A stretch of 64,000 bases of DNA from Paraliobacillus zengyii (lineage in GTDB: Bacteria > Bacillota > Bacilli > Bacillales > Amphibacillaceae): contig NZ_CP029797.1 in the NCBI RefSeq assembly GCF_003268595.1, positions 2,501,501 through 2,565,500 on the forward strand, given 5' to 3'. The notes beneath the pieces were generated by a model that was not told the origin of the DNA, did not search any database, and was given only the letters and a program-made list of their open reading frames with translations. Positions 19,822 to 29,683 of this stretch are shown piece by piece. Each line of letters starts with the position of its first letter. The first letter of the stretch is position 1. A program made the position numbers and the translations under genes.

Positions 19822-22800
19822 TCACTTTTTCACTACAACATTTTCTTTACCAAGAGTATCATTAAGCTTACGAAGACACTCTCTTTCAAGTTCTAAATTA
19901 TACGTGGGTGCCAATTGATACGTCACATCTTTATGGGAGTGATAAACAATAACAGGTGTTTTACCAGGGTGTTTTTCTGCTAATTGCTTTAAGAGTTGCA
20001 ATGCATCTCGTTCTGTTTGCTGATCAACTTGTACAAACAAACGTTGCTTATTGCTAACTTCTTCTAACAGCATATCATCAAATTGACTTATTTGTGTAAC
20101 TAGTAATTGGATCTTATTTTGTCGTTCTTCTGACTTTCCTTTGATAACCACTAACATTTCTTCTTTAATCCACCTGTTAATTTCACGATAAACATCTGGA
20201 AATACTACTGCATCCATCTCCATTTCTTCATCAGCTAGCGTAAGGAATGCCATTTGATCACCACGCTTTGTTCGAATAACTTTAATTTGTTGAACAACAA
20301 CAACGGTATGTCGATTGTTTTTACCGATCATATTTTGTAATTGTGTGAGCGATAAATATCCGTTTGCACGAAGCTTTTCACGGTATACTGTGAGCGGATG
20401 ACTTGATACATACATGCCCAGCAAGTCCTTTTCTAAAGCCAGTTGTTGCATAGTTGTAAATGGTTCTACCTCCACATAGCTTACGTCTAGTTGCAAATCA
20501 TCTCGAAAGAAAGATGTTTGATCTTCAAAGTCACTAAATAATTCGCCTTGTTCTAATGCTTGATCTATCGTAGCTAACAATTTAGCTCGATCATTATTTG
20601 TCTCATCAAAAGCACCAGCCATAATCAAAGCTTCTAGTGCTGGACGATTTACAATTTGAACAGGGACACGTAAACAAAAGTCAAATAAATGTTTAAATTT
20701 ACCCGCTTTTCTTGCTTGTAAGATTTCTTTTATAACTTGATTTCCGATACCTTTTATCGACCACAATCCCATTCTGATATTTCCCTTTTCTACCATAAAG
20801 CCACCATAACTTTTATTTATCGATGGTTGCAGTATTTCAATTCCAAGCTCCTTTGCCTCTTTTGCATATAAGCTTATTTTATCATGTTGACCAGCAACAG
20901 AACTAAGTATATCTGTTAGAAAATAAGCTGGATAATTAGCTTTTAAGTATGCCAATTGATAGGAAATTAAACTATAAGCTACTGCATGGCTTCGGTTAAA
21001 CCCATAATTAGAAAATCGAATAATCCATGTAAACAATTCTTCTGCCACTTTTTGTTGATAACCATTGGTTATACAACCTTGTATAAATTGTTGTTCTAAT
21101 TGTTCCATCTGTTCTTTTTGTTTTTTACTTACTGCACGACGTAAAATATCAGCTTGACCATATGTAAAACCAGCCATCTTATTAGAAATTTGCATAATTT
21201 GTTCCTGATAAATTAGTACACCATAAGTAGGCTCTAAAATGGCTTTCAAGTCAGGATGTGCATAATTCATTGGCTCTTTACCATGTTTTCTATTAACATA
21301 TGTAGGGATGAATTCCATTGGACCAGGACGATATAAAGCATTTACCGCAACAATGTCCTCAAATTCTGTAGGATATAAATCTTTTAGCACCCGTTGCATG
21401 CCTTGGGATTCCAATTGGAATACACCATTGGTTCCGCCTCTTTGCAGTAATTCAAAAGTTGCTCGATCATTTAATGGAATATCCTTTACAATAATCGAAC
21501 GTTTTTCATTTTGCTCGACTGTACGAACAATTCTTTCTATTAATGTCAAATTACGCAACCCTAAAAAATCCATTTTTAATAATCCAACAGCCTCTATATC
21601 CTTCATAGCAAATTGGGTTAAATACATTTCTTCATTCCCACTTGTTGTTAATGGAGTACTTTCAACCAAAGGGCTTTCACTAATAACAATTCCAGCCGCA
21701 TGTGTTGATAAATGCCTTGGTAAACCTTCTAGTTTTGTTGCAATTTTAAACAATTGTTGTAATTGGTTCGATTGTTTCACATAATCCATTAAAGATGTAG
21801 AATATCTAAGGCTTTCGGCAACAGATTTAGCACCCTGATTTGGAATTTCCTTTAGGATAAAAGATTGCTCTTCGGCAGTTATTTCCATCGTTTTACACAG
21901 TTCTCTGATAACAGATCTTGTTGCAAAGGTTCCAAAAGTTCCAATTTGAGCAACATGATCTTTTCCATACTTTTCTTTAACATAAGCAATAACTTCGTCA
22001 CGACGATGATCTGAAAAGTCAATATCAATGTCTGGCATTGAAACACGATCAGGATTTAAGAATCGCTCAAATAATAAATCATATCTAATAGGATCTACTT
22101 CTGTAATATCTAACAGGTAAGCAACAATTGAACCTGCTGCGGATCCCCTTCCAGGTCCGACCATAATAGAATGTTGCTTAGCATATTGAACAAAATCCCA
22201 TACAATTAAGAAATAGTCACTGAATTGCATACGGTTAATTACGTCTAATTCTCTTTCCAAACGATTTCGTATGTCAGCTGTTGCATTAGGATACTTTGTT
22301 ATAAATGCTTTTTCACATAATTCTTTTAAATAAGCAGCTGCTTCATGTGTTTCAGCTAATGGAAATTTTGGTAAAGTAGGTTGATCTAATACGAGTTTAA
22401 CATTGCACTGGTCAACAACTTCACTTGCTTTTTGTATTAGCTCAGGCCATTGCTCATAACTTCGCGCCACCTCTTCAGGCGTCTTATAGTAGTGATTCTC
22501 CCGTGCACTGGTTTCGGTTTGATAGGCCCACTTCTTTCCTTGTTCCATCGCACGCAAACAATCATAAGCCTTATGATCTTCACGACGTAAATAGCGCACA
22601 TCACTAATTGCAACAGCTTCGTTTGGAAGCGTATCGCATACTTGTTTTAAAATGGAAAAGTTTGATTTATCTATACTTTGAATTCCTATGTAAATTGGTA
22701 AATCAGGTATCACCTTATTCCATTCATTTATATATACAGCCATTTCTTCCGCTTTATTCGCTTCTGCTAAATGTTCTAGCGCTGAATTTGCTACAGGCAA

Positions 22801-23166
22801 AATAAATATAATATCCTTCCCATACACTAGTAAATCTTTTTGATCAATAAATCCTATTCCGGCAGTCTGAATAATTGAACTAATTTGAAGTAGATTCTTA
22901 TAACCTTGATTATTTTTAGCTAGAGCAATAATTTGAATCGTTTCTCCTGTATTTTCCTGAACACTAATTACCATACCAATAATTGGTTTCATGTCTGCAT
23001 TTATGCAAAGACGATAAAAAGAAACGGCACCATGCAAAACATTTTCATCTGTTAATGCAATAGCATCCATTTTAAACTCTTTTGCTTGTTCTACTAATTT
23101 ATTTAATTTAACTGTACTTTTCATCATGCTATATCCACTACGAACTTGCAAGTGAGTAAATGCCAA
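19822..23166 (-). CDS. dnaE: DNA polymerase III subunit alpha, DnaE type
   Basis: In Bacillus, DnaE extends RNA primers on the lagging strand before PolC takes over. A protein of 1114 residues: PHP domain first (FTHLQVRSGYSMMKST), then the polymerase core with VGPGRGSAAGSIVAY and the catalytic aspartates in MPDIDIDFSDHRRDEV. Later come helix-hairpin-helix and OB-fold segments (HTVVVVQQIKVIRTKRGDQ). There is no proofreading domain. The start is TTG with AAGGTGG 7 nt upstream. It diverges from ytrH. Confidence 0.96.
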   Translation of the reverse strand: MAFTHLQVRSGYSMMKSTVKLNKLVEQAKEFKMDAIALTDENVLHGAVSFYRLCINADMKPIIGMVISVQENTGETIQIIALAKNNQGYKNLLQISSIIQTAGIGFIDQKDLLVYGKDIIFILPVANSALEHLAEANKAEEMAVYINEWNKVIPDLPIYIGIQSIDKSNFSILKQVCDTLPNEAVAISDVRYLRREDHKAYDCLRAMEQGKKWAYQTETSARENHYYKTPEEVARSYEQWPELIQKASEVVDQCNVKLVLDQPTLPKFPLAETHEAAAYLKELCEKAFITKYPNATADIRNRLERELDVINRMQFSDYFLIVWDFVQYAKQHSIMVGPGRGSAAGSIVAYLLDITEVDPIRYDLLFERFLNPDRVSMPDIDIDFSDHRRDEVIAYVKEKYGKDHVAQIGTFGTFATRSVIRELCKTMEITAEEQSFILKEIPNQGAKSVAESLRYSTSLMDYVKQSNQLQQLFKIATKLEGLPRHLSTHAAGIVISESPLVESTPLTTSGNEEMYLTQFAMKDIEAVGLLKMDFLGLRNLTLIERIVRTVEQNEKRSIIVKDIPLNDRATFELLQRGGTNGVFQLESQGMQRVLKDLYPTEFEDIVAVNALYRPGPMEFIPTYVNRKHGKEPMNYAHPDLKAILEPTYGVLIYQEQIMQISNKMAGFTYGQADILRRAVSKKQKEQMEQLEQQFIQGCITNGYQQKVAEELFTWIIRFSNYGFNRSHAVAYSLISYQLAYLKANYPAYFLTDILSSVAGQHDKISLYAKEAKELGIEILQPSINKSYGGFMVEKGNIRMGLWSIKGIGNQVIKEILQARKAGKFKHLFDFCLRVPVQIVNRPALEALIMAGAFDETNNDRAKLLATIDQALEQGELFSDFEDQTSFFRDDLQLDVSYVEVEPFTTMQQLALEKDLLGMYVSSHPLTVYREKLRANGYLSLTQLQNMIGKNNRHTVVVVQQIKVIRTKRGDQMAFLTLADEEMEMDAVVFPDVYREINRWIKEEMLVVIKGKSEERQNKIQLLVTQISQFDDMLLEEVSNKQRLFVQVDQQTERDALQLLKQLAEKHPGKTPVIVYHSHKDVTYQLAPTYNLELERECLRKLNDTLGKENVVVKK

Positions 23167-23341
23167 TTTTCTCCCACCTTCTTGTATGAACTCTGCTGTT
23201 TCATTACTTTTATTATATATGAATCTTGTCTAACTTTAAAATCAATAACATACCTTGTCCTTTTTTTTCATATAGTTAGTAAGACTAAATAGTTAGAAAT
23301 GTTCAGATTATCCAAGCTGAATATATGAAGGAGATACTAAA

Positions 23342-23674
23342 ATGGAAGAACGCTTTTTAGCATCGATGATTCAATGCTATTTCATCGCACTTGGCGTCAT
23401 TATAGGTGGTGCCTTCATAGGTAGCATTGGAGCTTTTGCAACAGGAGAACCACCAATGACCATGATGGGAAGAATTGCAAAAAGTTTACGTATCTGGGCT
23501 ATTGTTGCAGCAATCGGCGGCACATTTGATGCGATATCCAATTTTGAAAGAGGGATATTTGAAGGATCAACTTTAGATATGATTAAACAAATACTTCTCA
23601 TTATAACTGCCATGGGAGGCGTACAGACTGCTTTATTAGTGATCGAATGGCTTATTCAAGAGGAGATAGAATAG
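23342..23674 (+). CDS. ytrH: Sporulation membrane protein YtrH
   Basis: A protein of 110 residues with hydrophobic segments at about 12–34, 48–66 and 80–102 and the family's glycine-rich ALGVIIGGAFIGSIGAFATGE. In B. subtilis YtrH and YtrI are mother-cell membrane proteins needed for full sporulation. GAAGGAG precedes the ATG. Its stop overlaps the ytrI start as TAGTG, so the two are coupled. Confidence 0.93.
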   Translation: MEERFLASMIQCYFIALGVIIGGAFIGSIGAFATGEPPMTMMGRIAKSLRIWAIVAAIGGTFDAISNFERGIFEGSTLDMIKQILLIITAMGGVQTALLVIEWLIQEEIE

Positions 23675-24177
23675 TGCATATTCCACCATTTTATAAGCGT
23701 GAAAGTTGGCAACGATTTATGGCAGGTACATTTGTTGGTGCAATACTAGCATTCTGCGTCTTTGTTTATATGTATGGCCAATTATATGAAAATTGGGTAG
23801 AGGAAAACTTAGAATTACATGCTGCCTTACAAGAATTAAATTCAAATTATAAAGCCTTAGAAGAAAATAATAAAGAATTAGATCAAAAGTATCAACAAAA
23901 AGTAACGATTACTTCTATTGAAATCACTATAACAAATCAAGAAAAATTAGACTTAGATCATTTAATAGCCAGGGAATTCGAAGAGAAAATAAAAGCTGAA
24001 ATGACGGACATAATTGGAAGAGATGTTGAAAGTCTATCTGAAAATTATAGTTTACTTATCAAAACAATTGAAAACAAAACCTATCGGATTGATGATTTTT
24101 CTTACCAAGCTGAAGTAAAACACCTATTTATTACGGAAGTGCTCAGCTTACAAATCGAACTAACCCCTGGTACTTAG
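23674..24177 (+). CDS. ytrI: Sporulation membrane protein YtrI
   Basis: A protein of 167 residues: one membrane helix (about 18–38) after the conserved HIPPFYKRESWQRFMAG, then a coiled coil (about 45–80) and a soluble extracytoplasmic domain. I choose GTG 23674, which overlaps the ytrH stop and has AGAGGAG 8 nt upstream; an ATG nine codons earlier has no ribosome binding site and lies within ytrH. Known YtrI proteins start at the VPP/IPP motif. Confidence 0.92.
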   Translation: MHIPPFYKRESWQRFMAGTFVGAILAFCVFVYMYGQLYENWVEENLELHAALQELNSNYKALEENNKELDQKYQQKVTITSIEITITNQEKLDLDHLIAREFEEKIKAEMTDIIGRDVESLSENYSLLIKTIENKTYRIDDFSYQAEVKHLFITEVLSLQIELTPGT

Positions 24178-24194
24178 ACATTATTAAAAGAAAT

Positions 24195-24237
24195 AGAAAG
24201 AAATACGGATAATTCATATTTCTTTCTAAATTGTTTT
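24195..24237. terminator. Convergent terminator between ytrI and nrnA
   Basis: AGAAAGAAATA pairs perfectly with TATTTCTTTCT around an 11-nt loop; flanks are A- and T-rich, so it can serve both the plus-strand ytrHI and the minus-strand nrnA. Confidence 0.8.
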
Positions 24238-24249
24238 ACTTGAATAGTT

Positions 24250-25197
24250 CTATTCAGCAAATTTTTGACATGCTTGTTCAAGTTCAGCTATTACAGTCTC
24301 TGTTTCTTTCCAATCATAAATAGTTGCTCCAGAAGCTAACGGGTGTCCACCACCATTGAATTTTGCAGCAATTTTATGAATAACTGGACCTTTAGATCGC
24401 AGTCTAACACGAATAAGTTCAGCATCTTCTACAAAGATCACCCAAGCTCGAATGCCTTCAATATCACCTAAAACACCTACAAGTTTACTCGTTTCTTCTG
24501 GCGTTAAATGATATTCTGCTAAAATATCCTTCGTTATTCTAATCGCACTAACACCGTTTGGTGATACGGTAAAGTTTTGCAAAATATAACCTTTAAGATG
24601 TGCAATATTTTCATTCATTCTATATAAGTTATCATATAATTTCGTTCGATTAAAATCATATTTCACTAATTCAGAAGCATATTGAAATGTAATATCCGTT
24701 GCGCTCGGAAAAAGAAATCTGCCTGTATCTCCAACAATACCAGCATATAAAAGCATAGCAGCGCGATCAGAAATCTTAATTCCAACTTCTTTACTATTAA
24801 CAAAAAGCTCATAAACCATTTCACTTGTGGAACTTGATTGCGTATTTATCCATGAAATATCACCATATACATCTACTTCAGGGTGATGATCAATTTTTAT
24901 AATCTCTGCTGCTTGAAGATAGCGTTTATCTGAGATTCTTTCCTGGTTAGCTGCATCGCAAATAATTGCTAATGCCCCTTTGAATGTATCGTCATCAATT
25001 TGATCCATTTTAGCCAAAAAGAATAGCGATTCTTCTTCATCTCCAACCACAAAAACCTCTTTGTCTGGAAAACTCGTCTTAATAATTTCTGCTAATCCTA
25101 CTTGTGAACCAAGTGCATCTGGATCAGGCCGAACATGTCGATGAATAATGATTCGTTGATATGATTTAATCTTCTTTATAATATCTTTTGTTATCAC
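24250..25197 (-). CDS. nrnA: Bifunctional oligoribonuclease/PAP phosphatase NrnA
   Basis: DHH-family phosphoesterase that degrades nanoRNAs and dephosphorylates pAp. A protein of 315 residues: HRHVRPDPDALGSQ and IDHHPEVD give the metal-binding DHH domain, and GGGHPLASGA marks the DHHA1 domain. The start is GTG, five nt after GAGGTG. It sits next to ytoI and ytpI as in B. subtilis (ytqI). Confidence 0.96.
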   Translation of the reverse strand: MITKDIIKKIKSYQRIIIHRHVRPDPDALGSQVGLAEIIKTSFPDKEVFVVGDEEESLFFLAKMDQIDDDTFKGALAIICDAANQERISDKRYLQAAEIIKIDHHPEVDVYGDISWINTQSSSTSEMVYELFVNSKEVGIKISDRAAMLLYAGIVGDTGRFLFPSATDITFQYASELVKYDFNRTKLYDNLYRMNENIAHLKGYILQNFTVSPNGVSAIRITKDILAEYHLTPEETSKLVGVLGDIEGIRAWVIFVEDAELIRVRLRSKGPVIHKIAAKFNGGGHPLASGATIYDWKETETVIAELEQACQKFAE

Positions 25198-25244
25198 ACT
25201 TACACCTCTTTATTATTTTATATCTTTTGCTTCCATTCCTAATT

Positions 25245-26561
25245 CTAGTATCGATCAATTAATTGCGCGATTAATATTGCTTTCCCTATTATTTCTTTAT
25301 CGTGAAAAACTTCTACATCTACTTTAGCAGATTTTCGTCCTACGTCTAGTAACCTTGGTTTAATAAATAGTGTATTTTCTAGCTGAACAGGCTTTAAGAA
25401 ATAAACAGATAAATTTTCGACAACAATATCAGCCCTTTTAAGTTGACGTATAAGTCGACTTCCCGCTTCAGTTACAAAAGAAACAAGTACACCATTTGAT
25501 AGGGTCCCCAGTGCATTTGTCATTTGTGGTGTTACGTTTGATCGAAATACCATTTGCTGTGGGTCATTTGATATGACCGAAAGACCACTTGTGATAATAT
25601 CATCAATCGTTTCTCCAACTTGTGGTTGCCGTTGCACTTGTTGTAGCGCTTTTAATACGTCTTGTCTTGAAATTAACCCGAGTAGCCGATTATAGTTGTC
25701 AACTACCGGCATAATTTCAATACCTTCCCAGACCATCATATGTGCTGCGTATGCTAACGATGTTTCTTTTAAAACCGTCATAGGATTTTTAGTCATGACC
25801 TTATCAATGGGAAGATGATGCTGTTTACCAATAATATCTTTGGATGTCACAATACCAATTACGCGATTTTGATCATCAACAACTGGATATCGACTATGTG
25901 TCGTTTCTTCATTGAACGCATACCATTTTGAAAGTGGATCTTTATTCATTACATAGTACGTTTCTGAAAAAGGGGTGAATATATCACCCACGATAACAAT
26001 TTCTTTTTTAATAAGTTGATCATATATGGCACGGTTAATCATTGCCGCAACCGTAAATGTATCATAACTAGTAGAAATTATTGGTAGTTTCTTCTCATCA
26101 GCTAGTCGCTTAACTTGATCATCTGTATCAAAACCACCAGTAATTAAGACAGCTGCGCCCTCTTTTAGAGCTAGTTCATGGGCTTCAACACGGTTACCGA
26201 CTATTAATAGCGAATCTTTTTCAGTATAGCGCATCATCGCATCTAATTTCATTGCACCAATGACAAATTTATGTAATGTCTTATATAATCCGTCTCGTCC
26301 ACCTAATACTTGTCCATCTACAATTCCAACAATTTCAGCAAATGTTAGTTGCTCAAAGTTTTCTTTCTTTTTTTGTTCAATTCGAATAGTACCAACGCGC
26401 TCAATTGTACTAACAATCCCTTGATTTTCTGCTTCTTTAATTGCTCGATAGGCCGTTCCCTCACTTACATTTAATTCTTTCGCAATTTGCCTTACTGAGA
26501 TTTTGTTTCCAACTTTTAATGACTCTATATGTAATAGAATCTGTTCATGTTTCGTGGCCAC
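25245..26561 (-). CDS. ytoI: CBS/DRTGG/hotdog domain regulator-like protein YtoI
   Basis: A protein of 438 residues with four parts: an N-terminal winged-helix-type HTH (RQIAKELNVSEGTAYRAIKEA), a DRTGG domain (about 70–180), a pair of CBS domains (HSRYPVVDDQNRVIGIVTSKDI and EIMPVVDNYNRLLGLISRQDV, about 195–315), and a C-terminal thioesterase-like hotdog domain. It probably senses a nucleotide or acyl-CoA ligand, but the function is not established. The start is GTG (MATKHEQIL), matching known homologues, with a weak ribosome binding site. Confidence 0.93.
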   Translation of the reverse strand: MATKHEQILLHIESLKVGNKISVRQIAKELNVSEGTAYRAIKEAENQGIVSTIERVGTIRIEQKKKENFEQLTFAEIVGIVDGQVLGGRDGLYKTLHKFVIGAMKLDAMMRYTEKDSLLIVGNRVEAHELALKEGAAVLITGGFDTDDQVKRLADEKKLPIISTSYDTFTVAAMINRAIYDQLIKKEIVIVGDIFTPFSETYYVMNKDPLSKWYAFNEETTHSRYPVVDDQNRVIGIVTSKDIIGKQHHLPIDKVMTKNPMTVLKETSLAYAAHMMVWEGIEIMPVVDNYNRLLGLISRQDVLKALQQVQRQPQVGETIDDIITSGLSVISNDPQQMVFRSNVTPQMTNALGTLSNGVLVSFVTEAGSRLIRQLKRADIVVENLSVYFLKPVQLENTLFIKPRLLDVGRKSAKVDVEVFHDKEIIGKAILIAQLIDRY

Positions 26562-26636
26562 ACCTGTTCACCATTCTTTCTAACTGTACTAATATTTTAG
26601 ACTATAGTGTTATTATACAGTTGTCTGGTGATTGTA

Positions 26637-26864
26637 TCAATTTTTCATTACTTTTACTTGTTTTACATGCGTAACTTCTTTTTTTGTTTCTTCTTTTTCT
26701 ATTAGTACAGTTGCCAAGTTTGCACCAATAACTAATGTAAAAAGAACTAACCAACTAAACCAATACAGATGTGCTAACCCTTCTGGATGCGTTTGTACAT
26801 TTGGAAAGGCTATATACAGTAAAAAACCAGCTAATAATAATCGTAAAACAGCATATTGTTTCAT
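26637..26864 (-). CDS. ytpI: YtpI family membrane protein
   Basis: A protein of 75 residues with two membrane helices (about 5–20 and 32–52), the motif HLYWFSWLVLF between them, and a charged C-terminus. AAGGAGATC precedes the ATG. It lies upstream of ytoI–nrnA as in B. subtilis. Function unknown. Confidence 0.85.
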   Translation of the reverse strand: MKQYAVLRLLLAGFLLYIAFPNVQTHPEGLAHLYWFSWLVLFTLVIGANLATVLIEKEETKKEVTHVKQVKVMKN

Positions 26865-26936
26865 ATTATGATCTCCTTATAAAAGTAGTTAGTAACAGTT
26901 TATGCTTATATGTATAGGAACATGTTTGATCTTCTT

Positions 26937-28625
26937 TCAGAGAATAAAAGAGGCTGGGACATAACTAGCCAAAATAACGAAAAAGATTCCGATCATCTTA
27001 GGAAGATGGTCGGAATCTTTTTTTGTTGGATTATTTTCAGGATTTGTTGCACCATGCGCATGCTTAGCCGTGTACTTTCTCAAGTTCACCGCCATGAATG
27101 CAAATCCTAATTCATTTTCCACTTTCTTCTTGCCTCTTACTGACATACGAGTGAAACGCAAATTAGCCTTCAAAAATCCGAAGACTGGTTCTACATCTAT
27201 TTTTCGTTTGCCATAGATTTTACCGGTTTCTTTTTCTGAAAGCTGCTGTTTTGTGTATGCTTTTTGTTGTTCCCATTTTTCATTATAATAAATTTTTCGA
27301 TTATTTCCTTCCTTTGCTTTTGTACAGTGGGAACGCAACGGACAATCCGAACAGTCTTCACATTCATAGACTTTAAAGGATCGGGTGAAGTTATCTTTAC
27401 CTGTTCAATTAGATAGATACTGGAAAGCCACTTTTTTATCATTTGGACAACGGAAAGAATCACTCGCTTCATCATACGCCCAGTTCATTGTGTTAAAAGG
27501 GTCTTGCTTATATTTCTTTGTCTTCTCTTTTCGATACATATTGTATGTAATCAGCGGGATGCGCTCCCGATTAATGCGGACATCTTCATAATTCTGTTCA
27601 CTTCCATACCCTGCATCAGCTACGATATATGTGGGAAGTTCAAAGAAGCTTTCCTCGATTTTATCTAGAAAAGGAGTGAATGTGCGTACATCAGTTGGAT
27701 TGGGAAATACGTCATATGCGAGTGTATATTGTCCTTCGGTCGCAATTTGTACATTGTAACCTGCTTTTAATTGGCCATTATTCATATAATCGTCTTTCAT
27801 GCGCATAAAGGTGGCATCATGGTCTGTCTTTGAATAACTATTGCGCGCTTCAAATATAAGCCTATCCTTTTCGTATTTTTGTTTGCGTGCTACGTAATCT
27901 TTAAACTGTTTGCGGTATTTTTTTGGTGTTTTCCTTGCAGAGCGAAACTGCTTCCGTTTGCTGACATCTTTACTTTCTTCGATCTGTTTGTCGTATCCTT
28001 CAACGGTCTTCTCTAGTTTCTCAACTACTTTTTCGAGTTCTTTAGTGGATAGTTCTTCCGTACTTTCGCGTTCTATTTCTGGAATAATTTCGTTTGCCAA
28101 TAATTCATCGTACAGTTGATTTGATTTCTCCACCAAATTCGCACTGTATTTTTCAATCGCTTTTCGCCAAACAAACGTAAATTTATTGGCATTTGCTTCT
28201 ATTTTGGTGCCATCAATAAAGATCGCTTCCTGGTCAATCAGCTCTTCTTTCACCAGTTGGCATCGAAATTGTACAAAACATTGGCGTAACAGTTCTTGTA
28301 CTTCTTCATTGACTCGAAAACGATTAATCGTTCGATAGCTTGGCTCATAACCTTGCGCTAACCACATCATACGTACACTATCTTTCAGTAATGATTCAAT
28401 TTTTCTTCCAGAGAAAACAGATTGCGTGTAAGCACATAAAATAACCTTCATCATCATGCGTGGATGATAAGCAGGACAACCTGTTTCATGTAAGAAAACA
28501 GAAAATGCTTTATCAGGTATTTGGTCTACTAAGTCATGGATCGTATAGGCAATATCATTTTTTTGTAATTTCATTTCAAAATCTAACGGCAGAATTACTT
28601 GATTCATGTTATAATCTTTAAACAT
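26937..28625 (-). pseudogene. IS1182-family transposase interrupted by one in-frame TGA
   Basis: The frame opens at ATG 28625 (FKDYNMNQVILPLDFEM, GGAGG 7 nt upstream) with the DUF772-type N-terminus (FLHETGCPAYHPRMMMK), then the DDE domain (AIFIDGTKIEANANKF, IVADAGYGSEQNY) and the C-terminal zinc-knuckle and DVEPVFGFLKANLRFTR regions. The same frame is interrupted only by TGA at 27405–27407, codon 407; downstream it continues with family sequence without a frameshift, so a single CGA-to-TGA change is the likely cause. The frame lacks a stop inside the element and runs through the left inverted repeat into host DNA. Confidence 0.9.
26980..27024. terminator. Subterminal hairpin, left end of the IS
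   Basis: AAAAAGATTCCGATCATCTT pairs with AAGATGGTCGGAATCTTTTT with one G·T-type mismatch, followed by a T-run. It overlaps the end of the transposase frame and probably terminates transcription in both directions. Confidence 0.75.
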
Positions 28626-28710
28626 AAGGATACCTCCGATTGTTATTGTGTGGTACTTTAATTTTATCAGAAGGTATCCTTTTTTACTTACTAAAATTTT
28701 CGGTTTTATA

Positions 28711-28755
28711 AAAAAGTTGCATCTTCCAACTACCGTTGGAAGATGCAACTTTTTA
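28711..28755. terminator. Subterminal hairpin, right end of the IS
   Basis: AAAAAGTTGCATCTTCCAAC pairs with GTTGGAAGATGCAACTTTTT over 20 bp around a five-base loop. It lies between the right inverted repeat and the transposase start, where it would block readthrough from ytkL into the transposase. Confidence 0.75.
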
Positions 28756-28797
28756 TTGTTTATCTGAGTTTTGTCCCAGCCTCTTTGCTCATGTATT

Positions 28798-29478
28798 CTA
28801 GATTTCAATATGTTCTCCTGGTTTTAATGCAATTCCCTTACCTGGTTGCACCTTTTGGGCAAATGCATCTCCATCTTGTTCAATTAAAGGGAATGTATTA
28901 TAGTGGATTGGCACAATATAATCTGCTTGCGTCCACTGTGCGGCAATTAATGCATCTTCTGGTCCCATTGTAAAATTATCACCAATAGGTAGGAATGCAA
29001 TATCAATGTTATTCATATCACCAATTAACTTTATATCTGAAAATAGTCCAGTGTCACCAGCGTGATAAATTGTTTTTCCTTCTACTGTTAACAAAATACC
29101 AGCTGGCATTCCTGCGTATATTGCTTCTCCTTGTTCATCATAAAATACGGAACCATGGAATGCTTGTGTGAACTTCACCTTTCCAAATTCAAAGTGATGT
29201 GATCCTCCGATATGCATAGCATGTGTGTTTAAGCCTCTTGATTCCAAATAGTTTGCTAACTCATTTGGAGCTACAACCAATGCTCCTGTTCGTTTTGCAA
29301 TTGGAATGGTGTCTCCAACATGATCATTATGTCCATGTGTCAATAAAATAACGTCCGGTGTTACCTCATTTGTATCTAAATCACATGTTCCATTACCCGT
29401 TATAAATGGATCTATTAAAATACGATGAGAATCGGTCTTTATCTGTACTACAGACTGTCCATGAAATGATACTTTCAT
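28798..29478 (-). CDS. ytkL: UPF0173 metal-dependent hydrolase YtkL
   Basis: A metallo-beta-lactamase fold hydrolase of 226 residues. The metal-binding motif is [12 protein letters not shown], with further ligands in [12 protein letters not shown] and PIHYNTFPL. The natural substrate is unknown. The start is ATG 29478, 8 nt after AAAGGGG; an earlier in-frame TTG overlaps that site. The IS1182-type element begins 11 bp after its stop codon. Confidence 0.94.
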   Translation of the reverse strand: MKVSFHGQSVVQIKTDSHRILIDPFITGNGTCDLDTNEVTPDVILLTHGHNDHVGDTIPIAKRTGALVVAPNELANYLESRGLNTHAMHIGGSHHFEFGKVKFTQAFHGSVFYDEQGEAIYAGMPAGILLTVEGKTIYHAGDTGLFSDIKLIGDMNNIDIAFLPIGDNFTMGPEDALIAAQWTQADYIVPIHYNTFPLIEQDGDAFAQKVQPGKGIALKPGEHIEI

Positions 29479-29683
29479 ATTATTATCCCCTTTCAAATAA
29501 TTACTACTACTTGTTTACCCGAAAAAGAATAAAAATAAAAGTAAATTAATAAATCAACTCTTCTGTCAAAAAAAAAAAAAAGCATGCGCTAATCGTTATT
29601 TTAAGTCTAACTGATAGCTGTTATAATGCTCGTTCGTCTTTCAGAAAAACTACTTTCTATAAGATTTACATCGGAATAACCAT

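Larger units (their letters stand above)
26947..28786 (-). mobile_element. IS1182-family insertion sequence
   Basis: An element of about 1.84 kb bounded by inverted repeats: AAAGAGGCTGGGACA at the left end (26947–26961) and its complement TGTCCCAGCCTCTTT at the right end (28772–28786), identical over these 15 bp. It encodes one transposase on the minus strand. Strong terminator hairpins lie just inside each end. It is inserted between ytpI and ytkL, 11 bp beyond the ytkL stop, so neither gene is broken. I saw no clear target duplication. Confidence 0.92.

Noticed and set aside
26937..27475. Reading the transposase as frameshifted into separate ORFs
   Set aside because: Translation shows the upstream and downstream parts are in the same frame, separated by one TGA; the other frame is noise.
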